Shown: positions 15,284-21,444 of the stretch, in pieces | Numbering within the stretch: the first letter of the stretch is position 1 | Layout: each line of letters begins with the position of its first letter | NCBI GenBank assembly: GCA_040382935.1 | Contig: JBEIEP010000046.1 | Span: 1-21,444 of the forward strand | Origin: JALQUL01 sp040382935 | GTDB lineage: Bacteria; Pseudomonadota; Gammaproteobacteria; Burkholderiales; Burkholderiaceae_C | Length of the DNA: 21,444 nucleotides | Direction: 5' to 3' | Made by a program: the position numbers and the translations under genes | Notes under the pieces: model-generated | Database searches by the model: none | What the model saw: the letters and a program-made list of their open reading frames with translations, nothing else | What the model was told of the DNA's origin: nothing

Positions 15284-15754
15284 ATGTTTAATATCGTTTT
15301 GGTACACCCCGAGATACCCCCCAACACCGGCAACGTGATTCGGTTGGCGGCCAATACCGGCTGCGCCCTGCATTTGGTGGAGCCTTTGGGTTTTTCGATG
15401 GACGACAAGCACATGCGGCGTGCGGGTCTGGATTACCACGAGTACGCCAGTGTTAAGCGCTACGCCAATTGGGAGGCGTTTTTAGCCCAAGCCCAACCGG
15501 CACCTGGCCGCATGTTTGCACTCACCACCAAAGGCAGCGCGCCCGTACACGCGCAACGCTTTGAGGCGGGGGACTATTTTGTGATGGGCTCTGAAACCAG
15601 TGGTTTGCCCGTAGCCATTCGGGAATCTTTCCCAGCGGCGCAGCGTCTGCGCATCCCCATGATGGCGCATCAGCGCAGCCTTAACCTGTCCAACAGCGTG
15701 GCGGTGGTGGTGTATGAGGCTTGGCGGCAAAATGGTTTTGTGCAGAGTTCTTAA
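15284..15754 (+). CDS. trmL: tRNA (cytidine/uridine-34-2'-O)-methyltransferase
   Basis: TrmL is a homodimeric SPOUT enzyme that 2'-O-methylates the wobble base of certain leucine tRNAs using SAM. The 156-residue protein is essentially family length (157 in E. coli). Motifs are HPEIPPNTGNVIRLAANTG (8-26), GSETSGLP (102-109) and IPM...RSLNLSNSVAVVVYEAW (124-147). The second and third form the trefoil-knot SAM site. It follows comF by 33 bp and is probably co-transcribed with it. It ends 11 bp before the convergent antitoxin gene. Confidence 0.96.
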   Translation: MFNIVLVHPEIPPNTGNVIRLAANTGCALHLVEPLGFSMDDKHMRRAGLDYHEYASVKRYANWEAFLAQAQPAPGRMFALTTKGSAPVHAQRFEAGDYFVMGSETSGLPVAIRESFPAAQRLRIPMMAHQRSLNLSNSVAVVVYEAWRQNGFVQSS

Positions 15755-15765
15755 GGGGTCTTAAC

Positions 15766-16086
15766 TCAGGCGAACTCGGCTTGTGCGTGGGCTTGGACCT
15801 TGAGTGAACGCTTGATGGCCGCAAAGACTGCCGAGATATTGCTCATGGTGGGGTTGCCCGACTGCGACAGCATCCGGTGCAAGCTCTTGGCAGGTTTGTG
15901 AATTTCTTCGGCCAGTGCCTCAAACCCAACCGTGGCGTTAACGAGATCGCGCAGGATCAACTTGGCCGATTCTGGCTCCCCATTGACGAACAGCGTGATA
16001 GCCTCGTCCAGCAGCGCCTGAGCAAAGGCGGGATCTTTCTGTACGCGGGCCGCCACAGTTTCTTTGAAATCTCGGGTGAGTGCCAT
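15766..16086 (-). CDS. Antitoxin of a type II TA pair (HI1420-type, HTH)
   Basis: The 106-residue product matches the 'addiction module antidote' family found downstream of HI1419-type toxins. It starts MALTRDFKETVAARVQKDP. Its C-terminal half is a Cro/XRE-like helix-turn-helix (ATVGFEALAEEIHKPAKSLHRMLSQSGNPTMSNISAVFAAIKRSL). It should neutralise the toxin and, with it, repress the operon. Two ATGs are close: 16092 (overlapping the toxin TGA as ATGA) and 16086. AAGGA (16095-16099) is 8 nt from the second but only 2 nt from the first, which favours 16086. The frame stays open upstream to 16371, but that part only shadows the toxin gene. Confidence 0.9.
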   Translation of the reverse strand: MALTRDFKETVAARVQKDPAFAQALLDEAITLFVNGEPESAKLILRDLVNATVGFEALAEEIHKPAKSLHRMLSQSGNPTMSNISAVFAAIKRSLKVQAHAQAEFA

Positions 16087-16088
16087 GT

Positions 16089-16433
16089 TCATTTTCCTTG
16101 TGTCGTCAATGCCTTGCGGCGTTTGTAGTCTTCCCAAAGCGTCAAGGCCTGATCGATGTCCTGCTGTTGTCGCTTTTTGGTACCGCCACCAATCAAAACG
16201 ATGATCTTGAGACCATCTTTGGCCAGATAGATGCGCAAGCCCGGCCCCCAATCGATCTTGTACTCGCCTATGCCGCGAAACCACTCGACATTCGACAGGT
16301 TGCCAAGTTCCATTCTGCCAAGGGCGACGCCTACCTTGGCGGCAGCAACCGCCTCCAACGAGTCGAACCACTTTGCAAATGGGCTATCGCCGTTGTCCTT
16401 TAGCAGTTCTTTGATTTGGTAGCTCATGGACAT
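16089..16433 (-). CDS. Toxin of a type II TA pair (RelE/ParE superfamily, HI1419/Gp49-like)
   Basis: The 114-residue protein matches the HI1419-like toxin family: GDSPFAKWFDSLEAVAAAKVGVALGRMELGNLSNVEWF, then GIGEYKIDWGPGLRIYL (54-70) and IGGGTKKRQQQDIDQAL (81-97). Such proteins are usually ribosome-dependent mRNA endonucleases; that activity is inferred here. Toxin precedes antitoxin, as in higBA-type operons, and the two coding regions touch at ATGA. Met1 (16433) and Met3 (16427) are both possible starts. Neither has a Shine-Dalgarno, and Met1 lies inside the operator-like palindrome, so the mRNA may be nearly leaderless. The cassette sits between trmL and a MaoC gene and looks like an insertion. 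Confidence 0.9.
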   Translation of the reverse strand: MSMSYQIKELLKDNGDSPFAKWFDSLEAVAAAKVGVALGRMELGNLSNVEWFRGIGEYKIDWGPGLRIYLAKDGLKIIVLIGGGTKKRQQQDIDQALTLWEDYKRRKALTTQGK

Positions 16434-16461
16434 AATGGTAACTTATAAGTTCCCATTATGT
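16430..16461. promoter_or_regulatory. 32-bp near-perfect palindrome, putative TA operator/promoter
   Basis: The 16-base arm ACATAATGGTAACTTA is followed directly by its inverse with a single mismatch (15 of 16 matched), centred between 16445 and 16446. It covers the toxin start codon and a -10-like TTATAA core, with TTGTCG 18 bp upstream as a possible -35 on the minus strand. This is where the antitoxin or antitoxin-toxin complex would be expected to bind for autorepression. The palindrome is plain in the sequence; the binding is inferred. Confidence 0.75.
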
Positions 16462-16495
16462 CAGTGCGACAAATTGGAGGCCTGATTCGGGTACT

Positions 16496-16951
16496 TTAAG
16501 GGTACATCCGGCTCAGCGACTCGGCAATGCAAACGGGTTTGCTGCCCCCCTCACGCTCAATTGTGACCTGCCAGACCAGTTGCAAGCCGTTGTTGTCTAC
16601 CGGCTCGGCCGATAGCAATGTGATGTGCCCACGGATGCGACTGTTGACCGGCACGGGCGATGGAAAGCGCACTTTGTTTAGGCCATAGTTAAGGCCCATA
16701 CGCACCTGGTTAACGTGCAGGGCTGACGCGAACAAGGCGGGTAACAAGGACAGGGTTAAAAAGCCGTGGGCAATGGTGGTGCCAAAGGGGCTGTGGCGGG
16801 CTTTTTCGGCGTCGATGTGTATCCACTGGTGGTCGTGCGTGGCGTCGGCAAACTGGTTGATTTGGCTTTGGGTAATCGTGCCCCAGTCGGTGGTGGCAAT
16901 GGCCTGGCCTGCCACGGCCGCCAGATCGGCAAGGGTTTCAAAGGTACGCAT
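16496..16951 (-). CDS. MaoC-like (R)-specific enoyl-CoA hydratase, hot-dog fold
   Basis: MaoC-type hydratases convert trans-2-enoyl-CoA to (R)-3-hydroxyacyl-CoA and can feed beta-oxidation intermediates into PHA synthesis. In the 151-residue protein the hydratase motif reads FADATHDHQWIHID, with Asp40 and His45 as the catalytic pair, followed by FGTTIAHGFLTLSLL (56-70). This is the single hot-dog form and length is typical. AGGAGC sits 8 nt before the ATG. It lies 23 bp downstream of the TauE/SafE gene on the same strand. Together with WS/DGAT, ACBP and the PHA-system protein it adds to the acyl-CoA theme, though it is 13 kb away. The acyl-chain specificity is unknown. Confidence 0.9.
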   Translation of the reverse strand: MRTFETLADLAAVAGQAIATTDWGTITQSQINQFADATHDHQWIHIDAEKARHSPFGTTIAHGFLTLSLLPALFASALHVNQVRMGLNYGLNKVRFPSPVPVNSRIRGHITLLSAEPVDNNGLQLVWQVTIEREGGSKPVCIAESLSRMYP

Positions 16952-16974
16952 AGCAATTGCTCCTGTTGGGTAGG

Positions 16975-17739
16975 TTATTGGAAGCCATCGTAAAGCAGTT
17001 TAGCCCCGGTCAAGGCCATTCCCACATAAACCAGTCGGTAAAACAGGGCAGGCGAGATCACCCTGGCGATTTTGATGCCCAGTGTCACACCCACGGGTGC
17101 CAAAGGTAGCAACACCAAAGAGGTGGCGGCGTTACGCAAGTCCAGCAACCCTAGGAGCGCATAGGGCAGCCACTTGGACAGGTTAATGACAAAAAAGAAG
17201 TACGACATGGTGGCGGTAAACACCAAAGGCTTGAGCCGCATGGGGATCACATAGGCCTGTATGGGTGGCCCGCCCGCATGGGCCACAAAACTGGTAAAGC
17301 CAGACAAGGCGGTGAGCAGGGCACCCCAAGGCCGTGACAGCGGTGGTGCGTCGGCTTTGGGTGGAAACACCAGCCGTTGCAGCAAAAACAAAAGCGTAAT
17401 CGCACCCACCAGACCCGCCACCACTTGGGCGTTGAGCACCTTGAACAACAAAAAGCCCATCAAAATGCCAAACAAACCACAGGGCAGCATGAACTTGAGT
17501 AGCTTTTTGTCAAATTCACCCCTAAAAGCGGTGATGCCCTGCACATCCATCACAAAAAGCAAGGGCATTAAAATCGCGGCGGCCTGCGGTACGGGAATGG
17601 ACAGAGCCATCAAAGGCACGGCCAAAGAACCAAAGCCAGCCCCAAAGCCGCTTTTGCTCAAACCCAACATCAACACCGCCGGAATGGCAACGGCGTAAAA
17701 ATGCCAGTCGGTAATGAGCGGTAGGTCTGAGAATGACAA
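16975..17739 (-). CDS. TauE/SafE family membrane permease, TTG start
   Basis: TauE/SafE proteins are multi-spanning inner-membrane carriers thought to export sulfite, sulfoacetate or similar organic anions. The 254-residue product is strongly hydrophobic with about seven or eight membrane segments. Family motifs are LGLSKSGFGAGFGSLAVPLMAL (first half) and GFTSFVAHAGGPPIQAYVIPMRL (second half), the twin internal repeats. An ATG at 17811 is open but would overlap the start of the divergent DUF1841 gene. The TTG at 17739 is chosen because AAGGAG (17746-17751) lies exactly 6 nt before it and the protein then opens just ahead of the first membrane segment. The actual substrate is unknown. Confidence 0.85.
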   Translation of the reverse strand: MSFSDLPLITDWHFYAVAIPAVLMLGLSKSGFGAGFGSLAVPLMALSIPVPQAAAILMPLLFVMDVQGITAFRGEFDKKLLKFMLPCGLFGILMGFLLFKVLNAQVVAGLVGAITLLFLLQRLVFPPKADAPPLSRPWGALLTALSGFTSFVAHAGGPPIQAYVIPMRLKPLVFTATMSYFFFVINLSKWLPYALLGLLDLRNAATSLVLLPLAPVGVTLGIKIARVISPALFYRLVYVGMALTGAKLLYDGFQ

Positions 17740-17745
17740 AAAAGA

Positions 17746-17751
17746 CTCCTT
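17746..17751 (-). promoter_or_regulatory. Shine-Dalgarno deciding the TTG start of the TauE/SafE gene
   Basis: AAGGAG on the minus strand, 6 nt before TTG at 17739. It lies far from the upstream in-frame ATG at 17811, which it could not serve. Confidence 0.75.
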
Positions 17752-17802
17752 AATGGGCGTGAACCCGCAAGCCTCAAATCTTAACCGTGGACAATAGCCA
17801 CT

Positions 17803-18243
17803 ATGTTTCAACCTTCACAAGCCGATGTACGCACCTTTATGTGCGGGGTGTATGCCAAAGGGCTGGCCGGGCAGGTTCTTGAACCCATGGAGCAACTGGT
17901 TTGGGCGTGGATTGCCGAGCACCCGCACTACCATGCCACCTTGGCCGACTTACCGGGCGCTTTGGCGACCATGCAAGAGGGACAGGATGGCCGGGCCGTG
18001 GCCGAGAACCCGTTTTTGCATTTGTCCATGCACTTGACCATTTCTGAGCAATGCTCCATTGACCAGCCCCGTGGGATTCGCCAGGCGGTTGAATTGCTCA
18101 CGGCCCGGCGCGATGATTTGCACCAAGCCCATCACGAGGTCATGGAGTGCCTGGGCACCATGGTCTGGGAGAGCCAACGCAGTGGCCGCCCACCGGATGG
18201 CCATGCCTATATCGACGCCGTTCAGCGGCGCGCCACCCAATGA
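17803..18243 (+). CDS. DUF1841 family protein
   Basis: This 146-residue protein has no known function. It matches the betaproteobacterial/gammaproteobacterial DUF1841 family: FQPSQADVRTFMCGVYAKGLAGQVLEPMEQLVWAWIAEHPHYH at the start, then NPFLHLSMHLTISEQCSIDQPRGIRQAV and HHEVMECLGTMVWESQRSGRPPDGHAYIDAV. It looks soluble and mostly helical, with many conserved His residues; metal binding is a possibility, not shown. It is the first gene of a tight unit: its TGA overlaps the ATG of the RpfE-like gene (ATGA at 18240), and that gene in turn overlaps recJ. Its start lies 63 bp from the divergent TauE/SafE start, so the two promoters must overlap or sit in that gap. Confidence 0.85.
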   Translation: MFQPSQADVRTFMCGVYAKGLAGQVLEPMEQLVWAWIAEHPHYHATLADLPGALATMQEGQDGRAVAENPFLHLSMHLTISEQCSIDQPRGIRQAVELLTARRDDLHQAHHEVMECLGTMVWESQRSGRPPDGHAYIDAVQRRATQ

Positions 18244-19196
18244 ACTGCATCGTGGCCGGGGCCAGGGTAAGTGCCCCAGACTGGATAGAAAAGCTACGCG
18301 CCTTGCAGCTACCCAACTTACGAGTTTGCCTGCGCCATGGCGTAGGGGGTACACCGGCATGGCTGCCAGAGGCATCTCCCTGCACCCCTGACGAGGCCGC
18401 ACTGGCCCATGCCTTGGGTTGGCAGGGCCAGCCCGAACACTACCCCTGGGCCGCTTGGGAGAATCAATTGCCGGGCCAGGGCGCGGCCTGGATCACCCCT
18501 TGCCATTGGTCCTTGGGGCAAAGCCACGCCACTTTGATGCCACCTGCTGATCTGGCCTTAAGCGATGGCGATTCCCGCCGCTTAATGGAACGCATGGCCC
18601 CGTACTTTGAAGAAGACGGCATTGCGCTGCGTTACGACCGCGCCGACCGTTGGTTGGCCGTGGGGGACTGCTTCAAGAATTGCCCCAGTGTGTCGCTGGC
18701 CCGAGCGGTGGGGCAGGGCGTGGGCGAATGGGGCGTGGTGCAAGGCCAGAGCGCGGTGTTGCAACGCCTGCAAAGCGAAATGCAAATGCTGCTGTACCAA
18801 GACCCACTCAACGAGGCACGAGAGGCCAAGAGTTTGTTGGCGGTTAACGCTTTGCACATAAGTGGTAGCGGCGTATGGGTGCCCAGTACCACAAGCACAG
18901 AGGGGGCCGCACAGCCAGCACCCCAGCGTGTGGTTGATTTGCTGGAATCTGCACAGCGGGGCGACTTGGCGGCTTGGTTGGCCGGCTGGCAGCAACTTGA
19001 TCAAAGCGTGCTGGCGCAAGCCGTGCAAAGCCTGCAACAAGGCCAGACGGTGCGATTGGTTTGGGCCGGGCAAGAGAGCTATGTGGCGCTGGATTGCACC
19101 GCCGCCCAACCGCGTCAGTTGTGGCAGTTCTGGTTGCGTCAACCCCGCTACCCCCACTTGTTTCTTGAAACCCCACAGAGCGCCACTTCACCATGA
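18240..19196 (+). CDS. Conserved protein of the RpfE / phosphoglycerate-mutase-like type
   Basis: I do not know its function. The 318-residue protein resembles the conserved proteobacterial family found next to recJ and often called RpfE-type or phosphoglycerate-mutase-like. Recognisable stretches are GAAWITPCHWSLGQSHATLMPPADLALSDGDSRRLMERMAPYFEEDGIALRYDRADRWLAVGD and LNEAREAKSLLAVNALHISGSGVW. No signal peptide or membrane segment is seen. The start at 18240 is chosen because ATGA overlaps the DUF1841 stop; an ORF open back to 18147 is only a shadow of DUF1841. Its stop overlaps the recJ ATG, so it is translated in a coupled series. A role near DNA repair is suggested only by this context. 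Confidence 0.75.
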   Translation: MNCIVAGARVSAPDWIEKLRALQLPNLRVCLRHGVGGTPAWLPEASPCTPDEAALAHALGWQGQPEHYPWAAWENQLPGQGAAWITPCHWSLGQSHATLMPPADLALSDGDSRRLMERMAPYFEEDGIALRYDRADRWLAVGDCFKNCPSVSLARAVGQGVGEWGVVQGQSAVLQRLQSEMQMLLYQDPLNEAREAKSLLAVNALHISGSGVWVPSTTSTEGAAQPAPQRVVDLLESAQRGDLAAWLAGWQQLDQSVLAQAVQSLQQGQTVRLVWAGQESYVALDCTAAQPRQLWQFWLRQPRYPHLFLETPQSATSP

Positions 19197-20917
19197 AACT
19201 AGCCGTTCGCGATGTGCCACCACGGGCCGCTTGGGCCTTGGAAAACGCCGGTATTCACCCCTTGCTGGCCCGCCTGTACGCGGCCAGGGGCATAGACGAC
19301 CCCAACCAACTCAGTGACGATCTGGCCAGTTTGCTGCCCCCAGACACCTTGCTAGGCTGCCAGGCCGCAGCGGTTCTTTTGGCCGATGCCATTGCCGCCC
19401 AAGAAAACCTTTGCATCGTGGCCGACTACGACTGTGACGGTGCCACCGCTTGCGCCGTGGCCATGCGGGGTTTGCGCGCCTTGGGGGCCACCCAGGTGCA
19501 ATACCTGGTGCCCGACCGCGTGGTAGATGGGTATGGCTTGACGCCCCCCATTGCACAGCGTGTCAAAGCTTTGGGCGCGTCGGTATTGATTACGGTGGAC
19601 AACGGCATCGCCAGCACCGATGGGGTGGCCGCCGCACGCCAGTTAGGCCTTAAAGTGTTGATTACCGATCACCATTTGCCTGCGGCACCCAACGGCCAAA
19701 TCCAATTGCCCGATGCCCAAGTGATTGTGAACCCCAACCAACCCGGTTGTGGTTTCCAGAGCAAGGCCATCGCGGGTGTGGGGGTGATGTTTTATGTGCT
19801 GTTGGCGCTGCGCTCGGAACTGCGGCGTCGTGGCATTTTTGATGCTGCTACACAACCTAGGCTGGATGGTTTGCTGCCCTTGGTGGCTTTGGGAACCGTG
19901 GCCGATGTGGTCAAACTAGATGCCAACAACCGCCGCTTGGTCGCCCAGGGCCTTAAACGTGTGCGCCATGGCCAATTGCCGGTGGGTATTGCCGCCTTGT
20001 TTGAGGTGGCAGGGCGCAAACCCAAGGTGGCCACCACCTTTGATTTTGGATTTGCCCTGGGCCCACGCATCAACGCGGCAGGGCGTTTGGCCGACATGAC
20101 CCTGGGCATTGAGTGCTTGACCACCGACGACGCTTTGCGGGCCTCTGAACTGGCCCAGCAACTGGATGCCATCAACAAAAGCCGCCGGGAGATAGAAGGC
20201 GATATGCGCGACCAAGCCATGTTGGTGGCCGATGCACTGTTTGAAGACGCTAATGACGCCCCGCCCGCCATTTGCCTGTTTGACCCCGAGTTTCATGAGG
20301 GCGTAGTGGGCATTGTGGCCGCCCGCGTCAAAGACAAATACCACCGCCCCACCTTTGTGTTTGCCCCCAGCGCTGCCCCCGGCAAGGGCCACGAACTCAA
20401 AGGCTCAGGGCGCTCGATTGCCGGGTTTCATTTGCGCGATGCCCTAGACCTCATCGCCAAACGCCACCCCGGTTTAATCACCCGTTTTGGTGGCCACGCC
20501 ATGGCCGCTGGTTGCACCCTGCCCGAAGAAAACCTAGACGACTTTGAAGCGGCCTGGGTAACCGTAGCCAGCGAACGGTTAGACGCCGCCACCCTGGCGC
20601 AAACCTTGGTGACCGATGGCAGCCTGCCCCCGGCCTACCGCCGCATTGATTTGGTGGACCACCTAGAGGCGCAAGTGTGGGGCCAAGGTTTTGCCGGGCC
20701 GGTGTTTAGCGAGCTACTCGATGTGGTGTCGCAACGCGTAGTGGCCGAGCGCCATTTGGCCATCAAAGTACGCCACGGCGGCGAACTGGTAGACGCCATC
20801 TGGTTTGGCCGCACCGAACCCCTGCCCGCCAAGGCACAGTTCGCCTTTAGGCTGCTGGCCGATGAGTACCGGGGCGAGCGCAAGGTGAAGTTGGCGATTG
20901 AGGGGATAGAGGGGTAG
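19193..20917 (+). CDS. recJ: Single-stranded-DNA-specific exonuclease RecJ
   Basis: RecJ is a 5'-3' ssDNA exonuclease in recombination repair, mismatch repair and base-excision repair. The 574-residue protein matches the usual ~570. Manganese ligands lie in VADYDCDGATA (Asp78, Asp80, Asp82), ITVDNGIA (Asp136) and the DHH signature TDHHLPA (Asp159-His161). DHHA1-domain motifs follow: LGPRINAAGRLADM, EGVVGIVAARVKDKY, GSGRSIAGFHLRDAL and FGGHAMAAG. The C-terminal OB-fold region ends near residue 574. Its ATG overlaps the RpfE-like stop codon (ATGA at 19193), suggesting coupled expression. About 80 bp follow before the next ORF; they contain only a 12-bp palindrome AGCCCTAGGGCT (20967-20978) of unknown meaning. 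Confidence 0.96.
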   Translation: MKLAVRDVPPRAAWALENAGIHPLLARLYAARGIDDPNQLSDDLASLLPPDTLLGCQAAAVLLADAIAAQENLCIVADYDCDGATACAVAMRGLRALGATQVQYLVPDRVVDGYGLTPPIAQRVKALGASVLITVDNGIASTDGVAAARQLGLKVLITDHHLPAAPNGQIQLPDAQVIVNPNQPGCGFQSKAIAGVGVMFYVLLALRSELRRRGIFDAATQPRLDGLLPLVALGTVADVVKLDANNRRLVAQGLKRVRHGQLPVGIAALFEVAGRKPKVATTFDFGFALGPRINAAGRLADMTLGIECLTTDDALRASELAQQLDAINKSRREIEGDMRDQAMLVADALFEDANDAPPAICLFDPEFHEGVVGIVAARVKDKYHRPTFVFAPSAAPGKGHELKGSGRSIAGFHLRDALDLIAKRHPGLITRFGGHAMAAGCTLPEENLDDFEAAWVTVASERLDAATLAQTLVTDGSLPPAYRRIDLVDHLEAQVWGQGFAGPVFSELLDVVSQRVVAERHLAIKVRHGGELVDAIWFGRTEPLPAKAQFAFRLLADEYRGERKVKLAIEGIEG

Positions 20918-21031
20918 GGGGATTGAACGGATAAGGCAGTCCTATGTTTCGATCACCTCGGTGCACAGCCCTAGGGCTAAGACAATCTGCCTCCGGTTGT
21001 GGTGAAATCGAACTCAAAAAGACGACAAATG

Positions 21032-21370
21032 CTCTACCCACGCCATATGCCCGATTTGGTCTTAACGCCACACGATTTTGAGACTTGTGGCTGGGATGCC
21101 GTTGTTGCTGAGGTTGTTGACCCTGGTTATAAGTCGCTGCACACCGCGTTTGAGAACGCAGCGGAGCAGGCCAAGTCGAACGGAAGGCACCGAATTCGTA
21201 AGGCGCTTTTGCTGTTGTCAGAAGCCTTACTGCCCCATTTCCTTGACACATCCGGCGGTCAGACGTTCGGGCCACAGGACACAGAACTGGAATTTTTTAA
21301 GCAGGTGTCACTGACCGCCGTAATGGAGCCACCAATGTTCGGCGTAATGGAGCCACGAACAGGTAGTTAA
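21032..21370 (+). pseudogene. Hypothetical ORF, apparently truncated by an insertion sequence end
   Basis: The reading frame runs from about 21032 (ATG; GTG at 20999 and ATG at 21047 are alternatives) to a stop at 21368-21370. The first ~90 residues look like a real helical soluble protein (DLVLTPHDFETCGWDAVVAEVVDP, LHTAFENAAEQAKSNG, IRKALLLLSEALLPHFL). They vaguely resemble the DUF7380-type proteins, but I am not sure. The last ~22 residues (from VSLTAVMEPP) are encoded by direct-repeat sequence typical of an IS end, so the native C-terminus seems to be missing. Sampled lines are 50-58% GC. I assign no function. Confidence 0.5.
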
Positions 21371-21444
21371 AACGACACCCTGAAGGGGGTTAAACAATGG
21401 TCGATTGTGCCTGTTTTTTGGTGACGGTTTTGCCCGATTTTGGC
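21306..21444 (+). mobile_element. Probable left end of an IS21-family-like insertion sequence (runs off the window)
   Basis: TGTCACTGACC at 21306 begins a stretch with two direct copies of CGTAATGGAGCCAC (21319-21332 and 21343-21356), a 24-bp period. Ends of IS21-type elements commonly begin TGT and carry multiple short direct repeats like this, from memory of the family. The ORF to its left loses protein-like character at the same point. The transposase genes (istA/istB) would lie beyond 21444 and are not seen, so the family call is an inference. Confidence 0.5.
21319..21356. repeat. Two direct repeats CGTAATGGAGCCAC, 24-bp period
   Basis: Identical 14-mers at 21319-21332 and 21343-21356, each with near-matching flanks (GC/GG before, CA/GA after). 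They would be transposase binding sites if the IS interpretation holds. Confidence 0.85.

Noticed and set aside
16087..16371. N-terminal extension of the antitoxin ORF
   Set aside because: It overlaps the whole toxin gene in another frame and is unrelated to the antitoxin family. The internal ATG has a proper ribosome-binding site.

Overview
The window looks like a chromosomal segment of a betaproteobacterium in the order Burkholderiales, most likely Comamonadaceae. This is inferred from the protein family types (divergent BioC-like methyltransferase, DUF1841 and an RpfE-type gene ahead of recJ, bacterial acyl-CoA-binding protein, PHA-granule-region protein) and from the moderately high GC. 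No rRNA, tRNA or CRISPR array was seen. Nineteen real genes, plus one ORF that looks cut by an insertion sequence, fill nearly all of it.

Layout. 1-42: a hexanucleotide tandem repeat abutting the prfC stop codon. 41-6361: prfC, a WS/DGAT acyltransferase, a PHA-system protein and a molybdopterin oxidoreductase on the minus strand, with an acyl-CoA-binding protein gene on the plus strand opposite WS/DGAT. The gap between those two holds a 118-bp element with 18-bp inverted ends. 6475-8565: an M20 amidohydrolase and a lower-GC S1 protease lipoprotein, both plus strand. 8587-9723: alanine racemase, minus strand. 9940-13355: dedA-orn (overlapping ATGA), then a structured leader and a DEAD-box helicase with an Arg/Gly-rich tail. 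13390-14319: BioC-like methyltransferase, minus strand. 14513-15754: comF-like gene and trmL. 15766-16461: a toxin-antitoxin cassette (HI1419/HI1420 type) with a 32-bp near-perfect operator-like palindrome. 16496-17739: MaoC-like hydratase and TauE/SafE permease, minus strand. 17803-20917: DUF1841, RpfE-like gene and recJ, joined by two ATGA overlaps. 20999-21444: an unrecognised ORF that runs into what looks like the left end of an IS21-type element, which continues past the window.

How the genes relate. Four genes touch acyl-CoA, neutral lipid or polyester metabolism: WS/DGAT, ACBP, the PHA-system protein and the MaoC hydratase. The first three lie within 2.4 kb. RNA metabolism and translation are represented by prfC, orn, the helicase and trmL. 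Most of the window is ordinary core genome. The accessory or less ordinary parts are the inverted-repeat element, the S1 protease, the toxin-antitoxin cassette with its palindrome, the helicase leader, and the IS junction at the right edge. I did not find a convincing wholly new multi-gene system. The strongest leads are the helicase leader hairpins, the toxin-antitoxin operator and the DUF1841/RpfE-like/recJ coupling.
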